A DNA stretch of 64,000 nt from the NCBI RefSeq assembly GCF_007680845.1, contig NZ_VEIY01000006.1, positions 186,001 through 250,000 of the forward strand, in the 5' to 3' direction. Origin of the DNA: Curtobacterium pusillum (GTDB lineage: Bacteria > Actinomycetota > Actinomycetes > Actinomycetales > Microbacteriaceae). Positions 1 through 8,905 of this stretch are shown here, piece by piece. A program made the position numbers and the translations under genes. The notes under the pieces are model-generated. The model was given only the letters and a program-made list of their open reading frames with translations, was not told where the DNA came from and did no database searches. Each line of letters starts with the position of its first letter. Positions within the stretch are counted from its first letter, which is position 1.

Positions 1-395
1 CTCGCGTTGAGGAACACGTTCTCGCGGCCGGAGAGGTCCGGGTGGAACCCGGCGCCGAGCTCGAGCAGCGCGGCGAGGCGACCGCGGCGCGCGACCGTGC
101 CGGACGTCGGCTGGATGATCCCGCCGATGGCCTTCAGCAGCGTGGACTTGCCGGAGCCGTTCTGACCGATGAGGCCGACGGTGGTGCCGGCCTGGATCGA
201 CACGGTGACGTCGTCGAGCGCCCAGAAGTCCTGCCGGTGCTTCCGTCCGGCACGACCGAGGGTGACGATGCGCTCGCGGATCGTGTTGTCCTTGCGGACG
301 ACGAAGCGCTTCCGGACGTGGTCGATGACGATGACGTCGGGGCGCTCCGCGCTGGCGCCGGACGTCGTCGGAGCGACGGGGGTGCTGATGGCCAT
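1..395 (-). CDS. Polysaccharide ABC transporter ATP-binding protein (Wzt/TagH type), 3' part cut by window edge
   Basis: The visible 131 residues are the N-terminal part of an ABC ATPase. The Walker A motif GQNGSGKS is clear, followed by STLLKAIGGIIQPTSG and then the ELGAGFHPDLSGRENV stretch (Q-loop region) that is characteristic of the Wzt/TagH/RfbE polysaccharide-export subfamily. The start ATG (393-395 on the reverse strand) lies 3 bases after the stop of the permease gene, so the two are one operon and form an ABC-2 exporter that would flip or export an undecaprenyl-linked surface glycan. The signature and Walker B motifs lie outside the window, so whether the protein carries a C-terminal carbohydrate-binding domain cannot be seen. 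Confidence 0.93.
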   Translation of the reverse strand, partial: MAISTPVAPTTSGASAERPDVIVIDHVRKRFVVRKDNTIRERIVTLGRAGRKHRQDFWALDDVTVSIQAGTTVGLIGQNGSGKSTLLKAIGGIIQPTSGTVARRGRLAALLELGAGFHPDLSGRENVFLNA

Positions 396-398
396 GGT

Positions 399-1301
399 CT
401 AGAGCTCCTGCGCGAAGTTGCCCTGCAGACGGGAGAACACCCGCTGCGCGCCGACGAGGCACACGAGCCCGATCACGAGCGCGATGAGGAGTCGTGTCAT
501 GAGGTGGCCCGGGTAGACGACCGTCGCCGGGTCGTGCAGCCAGACCGCGTTCTGCAGCCCGAGCACGGACAGGGTGAGCGGGTTGTTCGTGTAGACGGCG
601 AGGATCCAGCCGACCTTGACGTTCGCGAGCACCATCGAGTACGAGTACACGATCGGCGATGCCCAGAGCAGCACCATGAGGCCGACGTCGATGACGAACT
701 GCACGTCGCGCAGGTACACGTTGAGCGCGGCGAGCACGAGCCCGATCGCGGCCCCGTAGACCAGGATCACCAACAGGGACGGGATGAGGTAGACCAGGCC
801 CTCGTGCCAGGGGAACGCGCCGAGCACGACGGTGAAGGCCAGCAGGATCGCGAACTGGATCGCGAAGTTGACCAGGGCCGCCCCGACGCTCGCGAGCGGG
901 AAGACCTCCCGCGGGACGTAGACCTTCTTGATGAGGCCGCTGTTCCCGACGATCGAGCTGGTCGACCCGGCGACGATCTCGCTGAAGAGCGTGTAGGCGC
1001 TCAGGCCCGTGAAGACGTAGATCGCGAAGTTGTCGATGCCGTGGGCGGCGCCGAGCACCTTGCCGATGACGAAGTAGTAGATGAGGAGCTGGGTCAGCGG
1101 GCGCACCAGCGTCCACACGAACCCGAGTGCCGAGTCCTTGTACCGCGCCTTGAGGTCACGGCGGATGAGCATCCCGAGCATCTCGCGCTGCCGGAAGACG
1201 TCGCGGAGTTCTCGCCAGGTTCCTCGGAAGGCGCTCGTCGGAGCGCCGACCACGACGAGGGGCTCCTTCGCGAGCGCCGCCATGCGGGCTTGATCGACCA
1301 T
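399..1301 (-). CDS. Polysaccharide ABC-2 type transporter permease (Wzm/TagG type)
   Basis: This 300-residue protein has about six hydrophobic segments and the family hallmark RRDLKARYKDSALGFVWT near its N-terminus, followed by the LTQLLIYYFVIGKVLG first membrane segment. It pairs with the downstream ATPase (3-base gap) to export a lipid-linked polysaccharide or teichoic-acid-like polymer across the plasma membrane. I chose the ATG giving MVDQARMAALAKE; an upstream in-frame ATG at 1439 would add 46 residues that do not look like membrane-protein N-terminus, and an ATG at 1283 is also possible. The neighbouring glycosyltransferases and ligase-like proteins fit a surface-glycan locus. The exact polymer is not predictable. 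Confidence 0.92.
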   Translation of the reverse strand: MVDQARMAALAKEPLVVVGAPTSAFRGTWRELRDVFRQREMLGMLIRRDLKARYKDSALGFVWTLVRPLTQLLIYYFVIGKVLGAAHGIDNFAIYVFTGLSAYTLFSEIVAGSTSSIVGNSGLIKKVYVPREVFPLASVGAALVNFAIQFAILLAFTVVLGAFPWHEGLVYLIPSLLVILVYGAAIGLVLAALNVYLRDVQFVIDVGLMVLLWASPIVYSYSMVLANVKVGWILAVYTNNPLTLSVLGLQNAVWLHDPATVVYPGHLMTRLLIALVIGLVCLVGAQRVFSRLQGNFAQEL

Positions 1302-1454
1302 TCGTCTCTTCGTTCGTGGGGGCAGGACCGGAACAGCATACTCACCGCCTCTGACGAGGAGCGGGTGCGCCGTCCGGAGCGAGCAACACCTGTCGTTCGC
1401 CCCCGTGCGGGGGTGAATGTGCGCAGATGCAACCCTCAACCTTCACTTTGGGGT

Positions 1455-1484
1455 TACCGTTGACGCAACCCGGACCCTTGTCAA
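1455..1484 (-). promoter_or_regulatory. Possible promoter for the ABC exporter operon
   Basis: Reading leftward, TTGACA (1484-1479) is followed after 17 bases by AACGGT (1461-1456). The TTGACA is part of an inverted repeat GTTGAC (1459-1464) / GTCAAC (1480-1485) that could also be an operator. It would leave a leader of about 150 bases before the permease start. Weak evidence: a consensus -35 but a poor -10. Confidence 0.3.
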
Positions 1485-1507
1485 CACCCACAGGACGGCC
1501 CGTCAGC

Positions 1508-2083
1508 ATGCAGCTTGCTCCACGGCCGATCGCTGCGTTCGCGGTGATCGGTGCTCTCAGTCTCCTCGCGGCGGGTTGTTCCGCCGGCGGTGACGACCCC
1601 ACACCATCGCCCACACGGAACGCCAGCGCGTCGGCGTCGACGAGCCCGTCGGCCACGTCCACGACCACCGCGTCGACCGATCCGTCGCCGACCGAGGCCG
1701 CTTCGGAGCCGAGCGACGACGACGCCCCCACGTCGTTCCCCGGGACCGGCCAGACGAGCCAGCCCGACACCGACCCGTCGGACTTCCCGGCGACCGCCCT
1801 GGTGACCTTCTCCGGCTGGGACGCCGGCACGAAGACGCTCCAGGCGGGTGGCCTGGTGTCCGGCACCACCAACGCGTCGGGCACCTGCACGTTCACCGCC
1901 GCGAAGGGCGGGGTCACGCGCACCCAGACCAGCCGGGCCGAGGCGAGTGCGTCGTCGGTCAGCTGCGCGCAGGTGTCGTTCCCCGCGGCGCAAGTGTCGA
2001 CCGGCACGTGGTCGATCACCCTCAAGTACTCGGTCGGGTCGCAGTCGACCACGTCCGACCCGATGACGGCGGAGGTGCCGTGA
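1508..2083 (+). CDS. Secreted lipoprotein with Ser/Thr-rich linker
   Basis: A 191-residue lipoprotein. The N-terminus PRPIAAFAVIGALSLLAAGC ends in the lipobox LAAGC, so the Cys should be lipidated and the protein anchored to the outer face of the membrane. A long Ser/Thr/Asp/Pro-rich linker (about residues 25-95) is followed by a compact domain of about 95 residues (ALVTFSGWD to TAEVP) that reads as an Ig-like beta sandwich with two Cys that could form a disulfide. The ATG at 1508 places the lipobox correctly; an upstream start at 1427 would bury it. Its TGA shares one base with the ATG of the next gene (TGATG), so the two are translationally coupled and probably work together outside the cell. 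No specific family recognised. Confidence 0.75.
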   Translation: MQLAPRPIAAFAVIGALSLLAAGCSAGGDDPTPSPTRNASASASTSPSATSTTTASTDPSPTEAASEPSDDDAPTSFPGTGQTSQPDTDPSDFPATALVTFSGWDAGTKTLQAGGLVSGTTNASGTCTFTAAKGGVTRTQTSRAEASASSVSCAQVSFPAAQVSTGTWSITLKYSVGSQSTTSDPMTAEVP

Positions 2084-4521
2084 TGCGTTCCATCCTGACG
2101 AACGGCGGGCGGCGTCGCCCGTTCCGTTCCACCCTCGGCATCGTCGCAGCACTCGCGATCGCGGTGAGCGGGCTGACGTTCGGCACGATCGTGTCCGAGG
2201 CGACGACCACCGAGTCCGCGTCCGCCGCGACCGCCGCCGGGTTCGACCCGGGCAACATCATCAGTGACGCGAACTTCTACGACGGGTCCGCGATGAGCGG
2301 CTCCGCGGTGCAGTCGTTCCTCAACAGCGCCGGCGCGAACTGCCGGCAGGCGTCCGGTGGCCCGGCGTGCCTGAAGAACTTCACGCAGAACATGAGCGCC
2401 ATCGCGGCGGTCTCCGGGCGCTGCTCGGCGATCCCCGGGGGCAACAAGTCGGCGGCGACGATGATCGCGCAGGTCGGCTCGGCGTGCGGGATCAGCCAGA
2501 AGGTCCTGCTCGTGCTCCTGCAGAAGGAGCAGGCCATCGTGTCGACGTCGAGCCCGACGACGTACATGTACCTGCACGCCACGGGCTTCGCCTGCCCGGA
2601 CACCGCCCCGTGCGACCCGAAGTACTACGGATTCGGCCAGCAGGTCTACGCCGCGGCACTGCAGTTCAAGCGGTACCAGGCGTCGCCGACGTCGTGGGCG
2701 TACCAGGCGGGTCGCAACAACTCGATCCTGTACAACCCGAACGCCGCCTGCGGCCGCAAGACCGTCTACATCGAGAACCAGGCCACGGCGGCGCTGTACA
2801 TCTACACGCCGTACACCCCGAACGCCGCCGCCATGGCGAACCTCTACGGCACCGGTGACAGCTGCTCCGCCTACGGCAACCGCAACTTCTGGCGGATGTA
2901 CACCGACTGGTTCGGGTCGCCCACGGGTGGGTCCTCGCCGATCGGGCACGTCGACTCGGTTGCCGCCGGCTACAAGGCGATCACGGTCAACGGCTGGGCC
3001 GCCGACCCGGACACCACGGCGCCCCTCCGCGTCGCGTTCTACATCGACGGTGCCGGCAAGCAGACGATCACCGCGAACACGAACCGCACCGACCTGGCGT
3101 CCCGACTCGGCTCGGGCAACACGGCGCACGGGTTCTCGACGACCCTGTCGAACATCTCCGGCGGCTCGCACAACCTCTGCGTCTACGGCATCAACCAGGG
3201 GCCCGGCGCGAACACGCTGCTGTCCTGCCAGACGTTCTCCATCCGGACCGGCGACCCGTTCGGCAGCTTCGACAGCGCGACCGTCGGCGCGTCGACGCTG
3301 ACGGTCGGCGGCTGGGCGATCGATCCGGACAGCTCGGGCCCGGTGCAGGTGCAGGTCCGCGTCGACGGCGCCACGAAGACGACCGTCACCGCGAACACCG
3401 TCCGGAGCGACGTGGGCAAGCGGTACCCCGGCTACGGGAACAACCACGGCTTCTCGGGCAAGGTGACCGGCCTCACCGCGGGCAAGCACACGATCCAGAC
3501 GTACGTGCAGGACACGTCGTCCAAGCAGTGGAAGCTGCTCGGGACGAAGAGCGTCACCCGGCCGAGCGGCGCACCGTGGCTGATCCTCGACGAGGTCTCG
3601 TCGAAGGCGCCCGGCACGATGCTGGTCCGCGGCTGGACGATCGACCCCGACACCACGGGCACGGTCCGGGTGCACGTCTACCTGGACGGGAAGGCCCTGA
3701 CCGCGGTCGACGCGAACAAGACCAAGACCGGACTCGGCGCGGCCCGACCCGGTTACGGGGACGACCACGCGTACCTGTTTGAGCGCACTGGGATCAGCGC
3801 CGGCACCCACACGGCCTGCGTCATCGCGATCAACGTCGGCCCGGGCAACAACCAGAACATCTGCCGGACGTTCTCGACGCCCACCGGTTCGCCGAAGGTG
3901 ACGGTCGACAAGGCCGCCACGACCGGCCTCGGCTCGATCACCATCAGCGGCTCGGCGGTCGACCCGGACGTCACCGCGGCGGTCTCGATGACGTACACGG
4001 TGGACGGCAAGACGCTCGGCACCGGGACGGCGAACGTCGCGAAGGACGCGCTCGCCACCACCTACCCCGGGTACGGCGCGAACCACGCGTTCACGCAGAC
4101 GATCACCGGCGTCGGACCGGGCGCGCACACCGTGTGCGCGGTCGGCAAGAACGTCGGTGGCGGCTCGAACACGAGCGCCTGCGCGAAGGTGGCCGCGGCG
4201 ACCGGCAACCCGGTGCTGCTGCTCGACGAGGTCTCCTCGCCGGGTGCCGGCCAGGTCAAGGTCCGGGGCTGGACCATCGACCCGGACGTCGCCGGACCGG
4301 TCCAGGTGCACGTGTACATCGGCGGCAAGGCCGCGCAGTCGGTCACGGCGAACCAGGCGAAGGCCGGTCTCGCGACCGTCTACGCCGGGTACGGCGGGAA
4401 CCACGCGTTCTCGACGACGCTGAGCAACCGGTCCTCCGGCAGCACCCAGGTCTGCGTGTTCGCGATCAACCAGGGGACCGGCGCCAACACGGAGACCTGC
4501 CGGACGATCACCGTGCAGTAG
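2083..4521 (+). CDS. Secreted five-repeat beta protein with lysozyme-like N-terminal domain ('hemagglutinin'-type actinobacterial protein)
   Basis: An 812-residue exported protein with a signal peptide (FRSTLGIVAALAIAVSGLTFG). Residues about 50-285 form a Cys-containing helical domain, with NFYDGSAMSGSAVQSFLN near the start, the signature KVLLVLLQKEQ, and ending in NRNFWRMYTDWFGSP. This domain is common in secreted actinobacterial proteins often labelled hemagglutinin; the helix with a Glu in QKEQ suggests a transglycosylase/lysozyme-like fold, which is inference. Five tandem beta repeats of about 98 residues follow, each with a G-W-x-x-DPD core (NGWAADPD, GGWAIDPD, RGWTIDPD, SGSAVDPD, RGWTIDPD) and a GYGxNHxF turn. 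It is coupled to the upstream lipoprotein. The last 90 bases are duplicated downstream in decayed form. A surface adhesin or cell-wall-binding enzyme is plausible; function unproven. Confidence 0.8.
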   Translation: MRSILTNGGRRRPFRSTLGIVAALAIAVSGLTFGTIVSEATTTESASAATAAGFDPGNIISDANFYDGSAMSGSAVQSFLNSAGANCRQASGGPACLKNFTQNMSAIAAVSGRCSAIPGGNKSAATMIAQVGSACGISQKVLLVLLQKEQAIVSTSSPTTYMYLHATGFACPDTAPCDPKYYGFGQQVYAAALQFKRYQASPTSWAYQAGRNNSILYNPNAACGRKTVYIENQATAALYIYTPYTPNAAAMANLYGTGDSCSAYGNRNFWRMYTDWFGSPTGGSSPIGHVDSVAAGYKAITVNGWAADPDTTAPLRVAFYIDGAGKQTITANTNRTDLASRLGSGNTAHGFSTTLSNISGGSHNLCVYGINQGPGANTLLSCQTFSIRTGDPFGSFDSATVGASTLTVGGWAIDPDSSGPVQVQVRVDGATKTTVTANTVRSDVGKRYPGYGNNHGFSGKVTGLTAGKHTIQTYVQDTSSKQWKLLGTKSVTRPSGAPWLILDEVSSKAPGTMLVRGWTIDPDTTGTVRVHVYLDGKALTAVDANKTKTGLGAARPGYGDDHAYLFERTGISAGTHTACVIAINVGPGNNQNICRTFSTPTGSPKVTVDKAATTGLGSITISGSAVDPDVTAAVSMTYTVDGKTLGTGTANVAKDALATTYPGYGANHAFTQTITGVGPGAHTVCAVGKNVGGGSNTSACAKVAAATGNPVLLLDEVSSPGAGQVKVRGWTIDPDVAGPVQVHVYIGGKAAQSVTANQAKAGLATVYAGYGGNHAFSTTLSNRSSGSTQVCVFAINQGTGANTETCRTITVQ

Positions 4522-5050
4522 ACGCGCCCACACGAACGGACGGGAGGCGCGGTGCCAGTTGGCACCGCGCCTCCCGTCCGTTCGTAGTGGCGTCCTCGGC
4601 CCCCGTGCGCGTCGCGCGGTCAGCGGCGCCGGAGCGCGCGGGCGACGCCACCCAGGCGGTCGAGCACCCGAGATAGGTGAGCGCGTCCTAGGTCCGGGCC
4701 ATCGCGTCGCGCTCGGCCTCGGCTTCCTGGCGGGCGCGGTCGATCGACGACGCGGAGCAGCCGGACCTTCGGCAGCACCGAGGTCTGGGTCTTGGCGATC
4801 AACCAGGGCGGCCGAGCCAGCACGGAGGCCTACCGGAGGATCACCGTGCAGTAGACGTGCCCACCCCGTCTCGTTCGTAGTGGCGTCCTCGGTCGCCGCG
4901 CGGGTCGCGCGGTCAGCGGCGCCGGAGCGCGCGGGCGACGCCACCCAGACGGTCGAGCACTCGGTACTCGGCGGAGTGGGTGAGCGAGTCGTAGCTCCGG
5001 GCGATCGCGTCGCGCTCGGCCTCGGCTTCCTGGCGGGCACGGTCGATCAC
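4431..5050. repeat. Decayed tandem duplication of the convergent 3' ends (no intact gene between 4522 and 4912)
   Basis: Copy A (about 4431-4735) and copy B (about 4760-5050) share the end of the five-repeat gene, its stop codon (4519-4521 versus 4852-4854), the spacer and the end of the glycosyltransferase gene read from the other strand (stop 4620-4622 versus 4913-4915). Copy B has the real glycosyltransferase end and a degraded repeat-protein end; copy A has the reverse. The offset is 333 bases before the spacer and 293 after it, because the palindrome at 4532-4585 is missing from copy B, where only a short GTTCGT-side remnant is left. The interval is therefore gene debris and not a coding region. 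Confidence 0.85.
4532..4585. repeat. Dispersed palindrome, copy 1 (perfect 25-base arms)
   Basis: Arms 4532-4556 and 4561-4585 are perfect inverted copies with an AGTT loop; the core is GACGGGAGGCGCGGTGCC. It sits just after the five-repeat gene and in front of the convergent glycosyltransferase end, so it can act as a bidirectional terminator. Same family as the elements near 9684, 42157, 45372, 49122, 51791 and 60367. Confidence 0.85.
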
Positions 5051-6199
5051 CGCGACCGCCTCCTCCGACACGATGAGCCGGCGGTTGATCTCCTCGACGC
5101 CCGAGCGGTGGGCGTCGCGCTCCCGCTCGGTCTCGCGGAGCACCTCGCGCTGCATCGCCGCCCAGCGGAGGAGCGGGTCGCGCTCGCCCGTCCGGGCGCC
5201 GGCGCGGGCGATCGCGGCGTCGAGCGAGGGGCCCACCTGCTCGGCGCGGGCCGCGAACGAGTGCCGCGCCACGACGACCTCCCGCAGGCGTGCGACGAGG
5301 GCCTCCCGCTCGGCGGCCGGCATCGCGATGGCCCGTTCGAGCGACGCGGCGTCCGTGAAGACCGGGACGTCCGCCAGCCCGAGCTCGTCGAGGCCGAGCG
5401 CGCAGTCCGTGACGGGCAGGGCGCCGCAGGCGAGCGACTCGTACAGGCGGGAGTTGAGCGTGCCGAACTCGGCCGCCGGTGCGATCACGTCGTCCACGAC
5501 GAACGCCGCGGCGCGGTACACCTCCGGCAGCGCGAAGTACGGCACGGGGGAGCGGAGCTCGACCCCGGGAGCGGGTTCGACGTGCTCGACGTTGGCGGCG
5601 AACCAGACGATCGGCTCGGGCGGGGCGACCTCGGCGAGGACGTCCTGCACGCGTCGGCGGGCACCCCAGAAGTTCACGGTGGTCACGGTGCGGTCGCTCC
5701 GCGGTTGCGCGGGGTCGAGGGTGAAGAGGTCGAGGTCGACGCCGATCGGCACGACCTCGACGGGTCCGTCGACCGCCCGGGCCAGTTCGTCCCGGGCGAT
5801 CGAGGACGAGGCCCACACCGCGTCGAACTCGGCGAGGTACGGCACCGAGGCCCACTGCGCGGTCCAGTTCCGGACCCAGGCGACGGTCGCCGTGCCCGCG
5901 GGCACGAGCCCGGGGACGAACGACTCGATCATGCTCACGAGCACCGTCGTGTCGTCGGGGACGTCCTCGGCCCAGCGGCGGATCGGCCACACGTCGACGC
6001 CCCAGTCCTCGCGGCGCAGCGCACGGGCCAGGCCGAGCGCGACGAACAGGTCGCCCTTGCCCTCGGTCGGGTCGTCCGTCGACACCGCGAAGCGGACCGT
6101 TCCCCTCGTGCCGGTCGCGTGGTCGCCGCGGGCGATGGCCGCGTACTCCTCGGCCAGTGGCGACGGTGCGGGGGAGGTCGGGATCGGGTGCTGCGTCAC
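4913..6199 (-). CDS. Glycosyltransferase with C-terminal coiled coil (CgeB-like)
   Basis: A 428-residue predicted cytoplasmic glycosyltransferase of the GT-B fold. The nucleotide-sugar half carries the family-typical AEFGTLNSRLYESLACGALPVTD segment, in which the E of YESLACG normally contacts the donor. The N-terminal half has DDPTEGKGDLFVALGLARAL, a Gly-rich acceptor-side motif. The last ~80 residues (from about LRETERERDAHRSG) are a charged coiled coil ending in DRLGGVARALRRR, probably for oligomerisation or scaffold contact. I chose the GTG at 6199 (GGAG six to nine bases upstream); an ATG at 6283 is an alternative. It is divergent from the GT2-GT4 fusion gene at 6416, so both probably act on the same surface glycan. 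Donor and acceptor are unknown. Confidence 0.8.
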   Translation of the reverse strand: MTQHPIPTSPAPSPLAEEYAAIARGDHATGTRGTVRFAVSTDDPTEGKGDLFVALGLARALRREDWGVDVWPIRRWAEDVPDDTTVLVSMIESFVPGLVPAGTATVAWVRNWTAQWASVPYLAEFDAVWASSSIARDELARAVDGPVEVVPIGVDLDLFTLDPAQPRSDRTVTTVNFWGARRRVQDVLAEVAPPEPIVWFAANVEHVEPAPGVELRSPVPYFALPEVYRAAAFVVDDVIAPAAEFGTLNSRLYESLACGALPVTDCALGLDELGLADVPVFTDAASLERAIAMPAAEREALVARLREVVVARHSFAARAEQVGPSLDAAIARAGARTGERDPLLRWAAMQREVLRETERERDAHRSGVEEINRRLIVSEEAVAVIDRARQEAEAERDAIARSYDSLTHSAEYRVLDRLGGVARALRRR

Positions 6200-6415
6200 G
6201 TGGACTCCGGGTCTGGGAAGGGGGCGCCGCGACCGGGTGGTGGTCTCGGGGGGAGCCGCCGGGTGGGGGCGACCGAGTGCCATTGTGCCCGAAACGGAGG
6301 CGATCCCAGCCGAGCGCCGTGCTGCGCCTTGTAGGGTGTTGTCGGCCGACGGGCACCCCGACGGTCGCACCACCGATCCACGCCGCACCCGCGGCAGCCG
6401 CTGGAGGAACCCGCC

Positions 6416-8905
6416 GTGACAGAGCGCAAGCCGGGAGTCGTGTCCGTCGTCCTCGTGAACTACAAGGGCACCGACGACACCCTGACGAGCATCGCCGAGC
6501 TCCGCAAGCAGGACTGGCCGCAGGACCGGCTCGAGGTGATCGTCGTCGACAACGGCTCCGGTCCCGAGCACGTCGGGCGGCTGAAGGCCTCCGACCTCGA
6601 CTTCACCTTCGTCGACTCGGGCGCGAACCTCGGCTTCACGGGCGGGTGCAACCTGGGCGTCGAGCACTCCTCGGGCGAGATCGTCGCGTTCCTCAACAAC
6701 GACGCCCGCCCGGACTCCGGCTGGGTGCGCGAGGCGATGGCGACCTTCGCCTCCGGCGCGGACATCGGCGCGGTCGCGTCGAAGGTCCTCGACTGGGACG
6801 GCGTGAACGTCGACTTCACCGAGGCCGCGATGACCTGGTACGGCATGGGCTACAAGCCGTTCGCCGGGTCCCCGGACACCGGCCGCTGGGAGTCCGAGAC
6901 CGACGTCCTGTTCGGCACCGGCGCCGCGATGTTCGTCCGGGCGGAGCTCTTCGAGCAGCTCGGTGGCTTCGACGACCGCTACTTCATGTTCTACGAGGAC
7001 GTCGACCTCGGGTGGCGGCTCAACCTGCTCGGGTGGCGGTTCCGGTACCAGCCGAAGTCCGTCGCGTTCCACAAGCACCACGCGTCGATGAACAAGTTCG
7101 GCGACTTCCGCGAGACGTACCTGCTCGAGCGCAACGCCCTCTTCACGCTCTACAAGAACCTCGGCGACGAGCAGCTGGCCGCCGCCCTGCCGGGTTCGCT
7201 CGCGCTGGCCGTCCGCCGTGCCGTCGGCCGCGGCGAGCTCGACTCGACGTCGCTCGACCTCCGCAACCCCGGTGACGACAGCGTCCCGACGATCCCGGTC
7301 CCGAAGACGAGCATGGCGGGCATCTACGGCATCGATCAGTTCGTCGAGCAGCTCCCGTCGATGACCGACTCCCGCCGCGAGATCCAGGCGACGCGCGTCC
7401 GCAGCGACCGTGAGCTCCTCCGGCTGTTCGGCAACCGCGACGAGCCCGCCTACCCGATCGAGGACTACCTCGCCGGCTACGACAAGATCGTGCACTCCCT
7501 CGGTGTGCTCGAGGCCGGGACCCGTCGTCGGGTGCTCATCGTCACCGGTGACTCCATCGGCGAGAAGATGGCCGGCCCGGCGATCCGTGCGACCCAGATG
7601 GCGAAGCAGCTCGCGAACGAGCACGACGTCCGCGTGATCAGCCTCACCCGGTCCTCGCCGATCGACCCCTCGTACGAGGTCGTCACGGTCCCGCACCGCC
7701 ACCCGCGCCAGATGGTCGAGCACGAGGCCTGGGCCGACGTCATCATCGTGCAGGGACACGCGCTCCGCCTGTTCCCCGTGCTCGAGTCCACGCGCAAGAT
7801 CCTCGTGGTCGACGTCTACGACCCGCTGCACCTCGAACAGCTCGAGCAGGGCCGCAGCGACGACGTCGACCAGTGGAACCGGCAGATCCTCGACGCGTCG
7901 GACACGCTGAACCACCAGCTCGAGCTCGGTGACTACTTCATCTGCGCGTCCGAGCGCCAGCGGATGTTCTGGCTCGGGCAGCTCGCCGGCTCCGGCCGGG
8001 TGAACGCCCGCACGTACTCCCGCGACGCCGACCTCCGCTCGCTGATCGGGGTCGTGCCCTTCGGGCTGTCCTCGACCCCGCCCGTGCACGACCAGGCACG
8101 CGTCAAGGGCGTCGTCCCCGGCATCGGCAAGAACGACAAGCTCGTCGTCTGGGGCGGCGGCATCTACGACTGGTTCGACCCGATCACGCTCGTCCGCGCG
8201 ATCGCCCGGCTCGCCGAGCGCCGTCCGACCGTGAAGCTCTTCTTCATGGGCGTGCAGCACCCGAACCCGGACGTCCCCGAGATGGACATCGTCGCGAAGG
8301 TCCGGGCGGAGGCCGACGCGCTCGGGCTCACCGGCAAGCACGTGTTCTTCAACGACACGTGGATCCCGTACGAGGAACGCGGCGCCTACCTCCTCGAAGC
8401 CGACGCCGGCGTCTCGACGCACTACGAGCACCTCGAGACCACGTTCTCGTTCCGCACCCGGATCCTCGACTACCTCTGGGCACGGCTGCCGATCGTGACG
8501 ACCGTGGGCGACTCCTTCGGCGACCTCGTGGCGGAGGAGAAGCTCGGCATCGCGGTCCACGAGCAGGACGTCGACGGCCTCGCCGCCGCCCTCGAGACGG
8601 CGATCTACGACAAGAAGGCCCGGACCGAGTTCATCGCCAACGTCGACCGGGTGCGCGAGCGCTTCACCTGGGAGAACGTCCTCGCCCCGCTCGTGGAGTT
8701 CTGCCGGAACCCCGTCCGCGCCGCCGACAAGACCGTCCGCGAGACGGACGCGCAGATCGAGGCGCACCAGATGCGCGTGCGCGTGCCGGAGCGCAAGAAG
8801 CTCCACGGCGTCCGGTACGACCTCGGCCGCGCCGTGCACTACTTCCGCACCGAAGGTCCGCGCAGCGTCGCGGGCAAGATCAAGCGCCGCCTGCAGAGCC
8901 GGTGA
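6416..8905 (+). CDS. Two-domain glycosyltransferase: GT2 (WbbL-like) fused to GT4
   Basis: An 829-residue protein with two catalytic modules. Residues 1-290 are a GT2 of the rhamnosyltransferase (WbbL) type: VVLVNYKGTDDT start, VDNGS, NNDARPDSGWV acid motif and FYEDVDLGWRLN near its end. Residues about 360-780 are a GT-B fold: VLIVTGDSIGEKMAGPAIRA at the start and the late donor-side segment ARLPIVTTVGDSFGDLVAEEKLGIAV. A GTG start is preceded by CTGGAGGAAC. The stop overlaps the next gene by GTGA. A single chain holding both activities suggests two consecutive sugar additions to one lipid-linked acceptor, which is inference. The gene is divergent from the CgeB-like glycosyltransferase. Confidence 0.88.
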   Translation: MTERKPGVVSVVLVNYKGTDDTLTSIAELRKQDWPQDRLEVIVVDNGSGPEHVGRLKASDLDFTFVDSGANLGFTGGCNLGVEHSSGEIVAFLNNDARPDSGWVREAMATFASGADIGAVASKVLDWDGVNVDFTEAAMTWYGMGYKPFAGSPDTGRWESETDVLFGTGAAMFVRAELFEQLGGFDDRYFMFYEDVDLGWRLNLLGWRFRYQPKSVAFHKHHASMNKFGDFRETYLLERNALFTLYKNLGDEQLAAALPGSLALAVRRAVGRGELDSTSLDLRNPGDDSVPTIPVPKTSMAGIYGIDQFVEQLPSMTDSRREIQATRVRSDRELLRLFGNRDEPAYPIEDYLAGYDKIVHSLGVLEAGTRRRVLIVTGDSIGEKMAGPAIRATQMAKQLANEHDVRVISLTRSSPIDPSYEVVTVPHRHPRQMVEHEAWADVIIVQGHALRLFPVLESTRKILVVDVYDPLHLEQLEQGRSDDVDQWNRQILDASDTLNHQLELGDYFICASERQRMFWLGQLAGSGRVNARTYSRDADLRSLIGVVPFGLSSTPPVHDQARVKGVVPGIGKNDKLVVWGGGIYDWFDPITLVRAIARLAERRPTVKLFFMGVQHPNPDVPEMDIVAKVRAEADALGLTGKHVFFNDTWIPYEERGAYLLEADAGVSTHYEHLETTFSFRTRILDYLWARLPIVTTVGDSFGDLVAEEKLGIAVHEQDVDGLAAALETAIYDKKARTEFIANVDRVRERFTWENVLAPLVEFCRNPVRAADKTVRETDAQIEAHQMRVRVPERKKLHGVRYDLGRAVHYFRTEGPRSVAGKIKRRLQSR

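Noticed and set aside
4620..4823. Short reverse open frame ending DRLGGVARALRRR
   Set aside because: It is debris of the tandem duplication of the glycosyltransferase 3' end, not a gene.
1342..5040. Very long reverse-strand open frame (over 1,200 codons) across the lipoprotein and five-repeat genes
   Set aside because: Composition is Arg/Asp/Gly-rich without any domain, and it is a shadow of the forward genes, which have signal peptides, ordered repeats and proper starts.
4559..6334. Forward open frame over the CgeB-like glycosyltransferase
   Set aside because: Shadow frame of the reverse-strand gene; Arg/Gly/Ala-rich and no recognisable motif.
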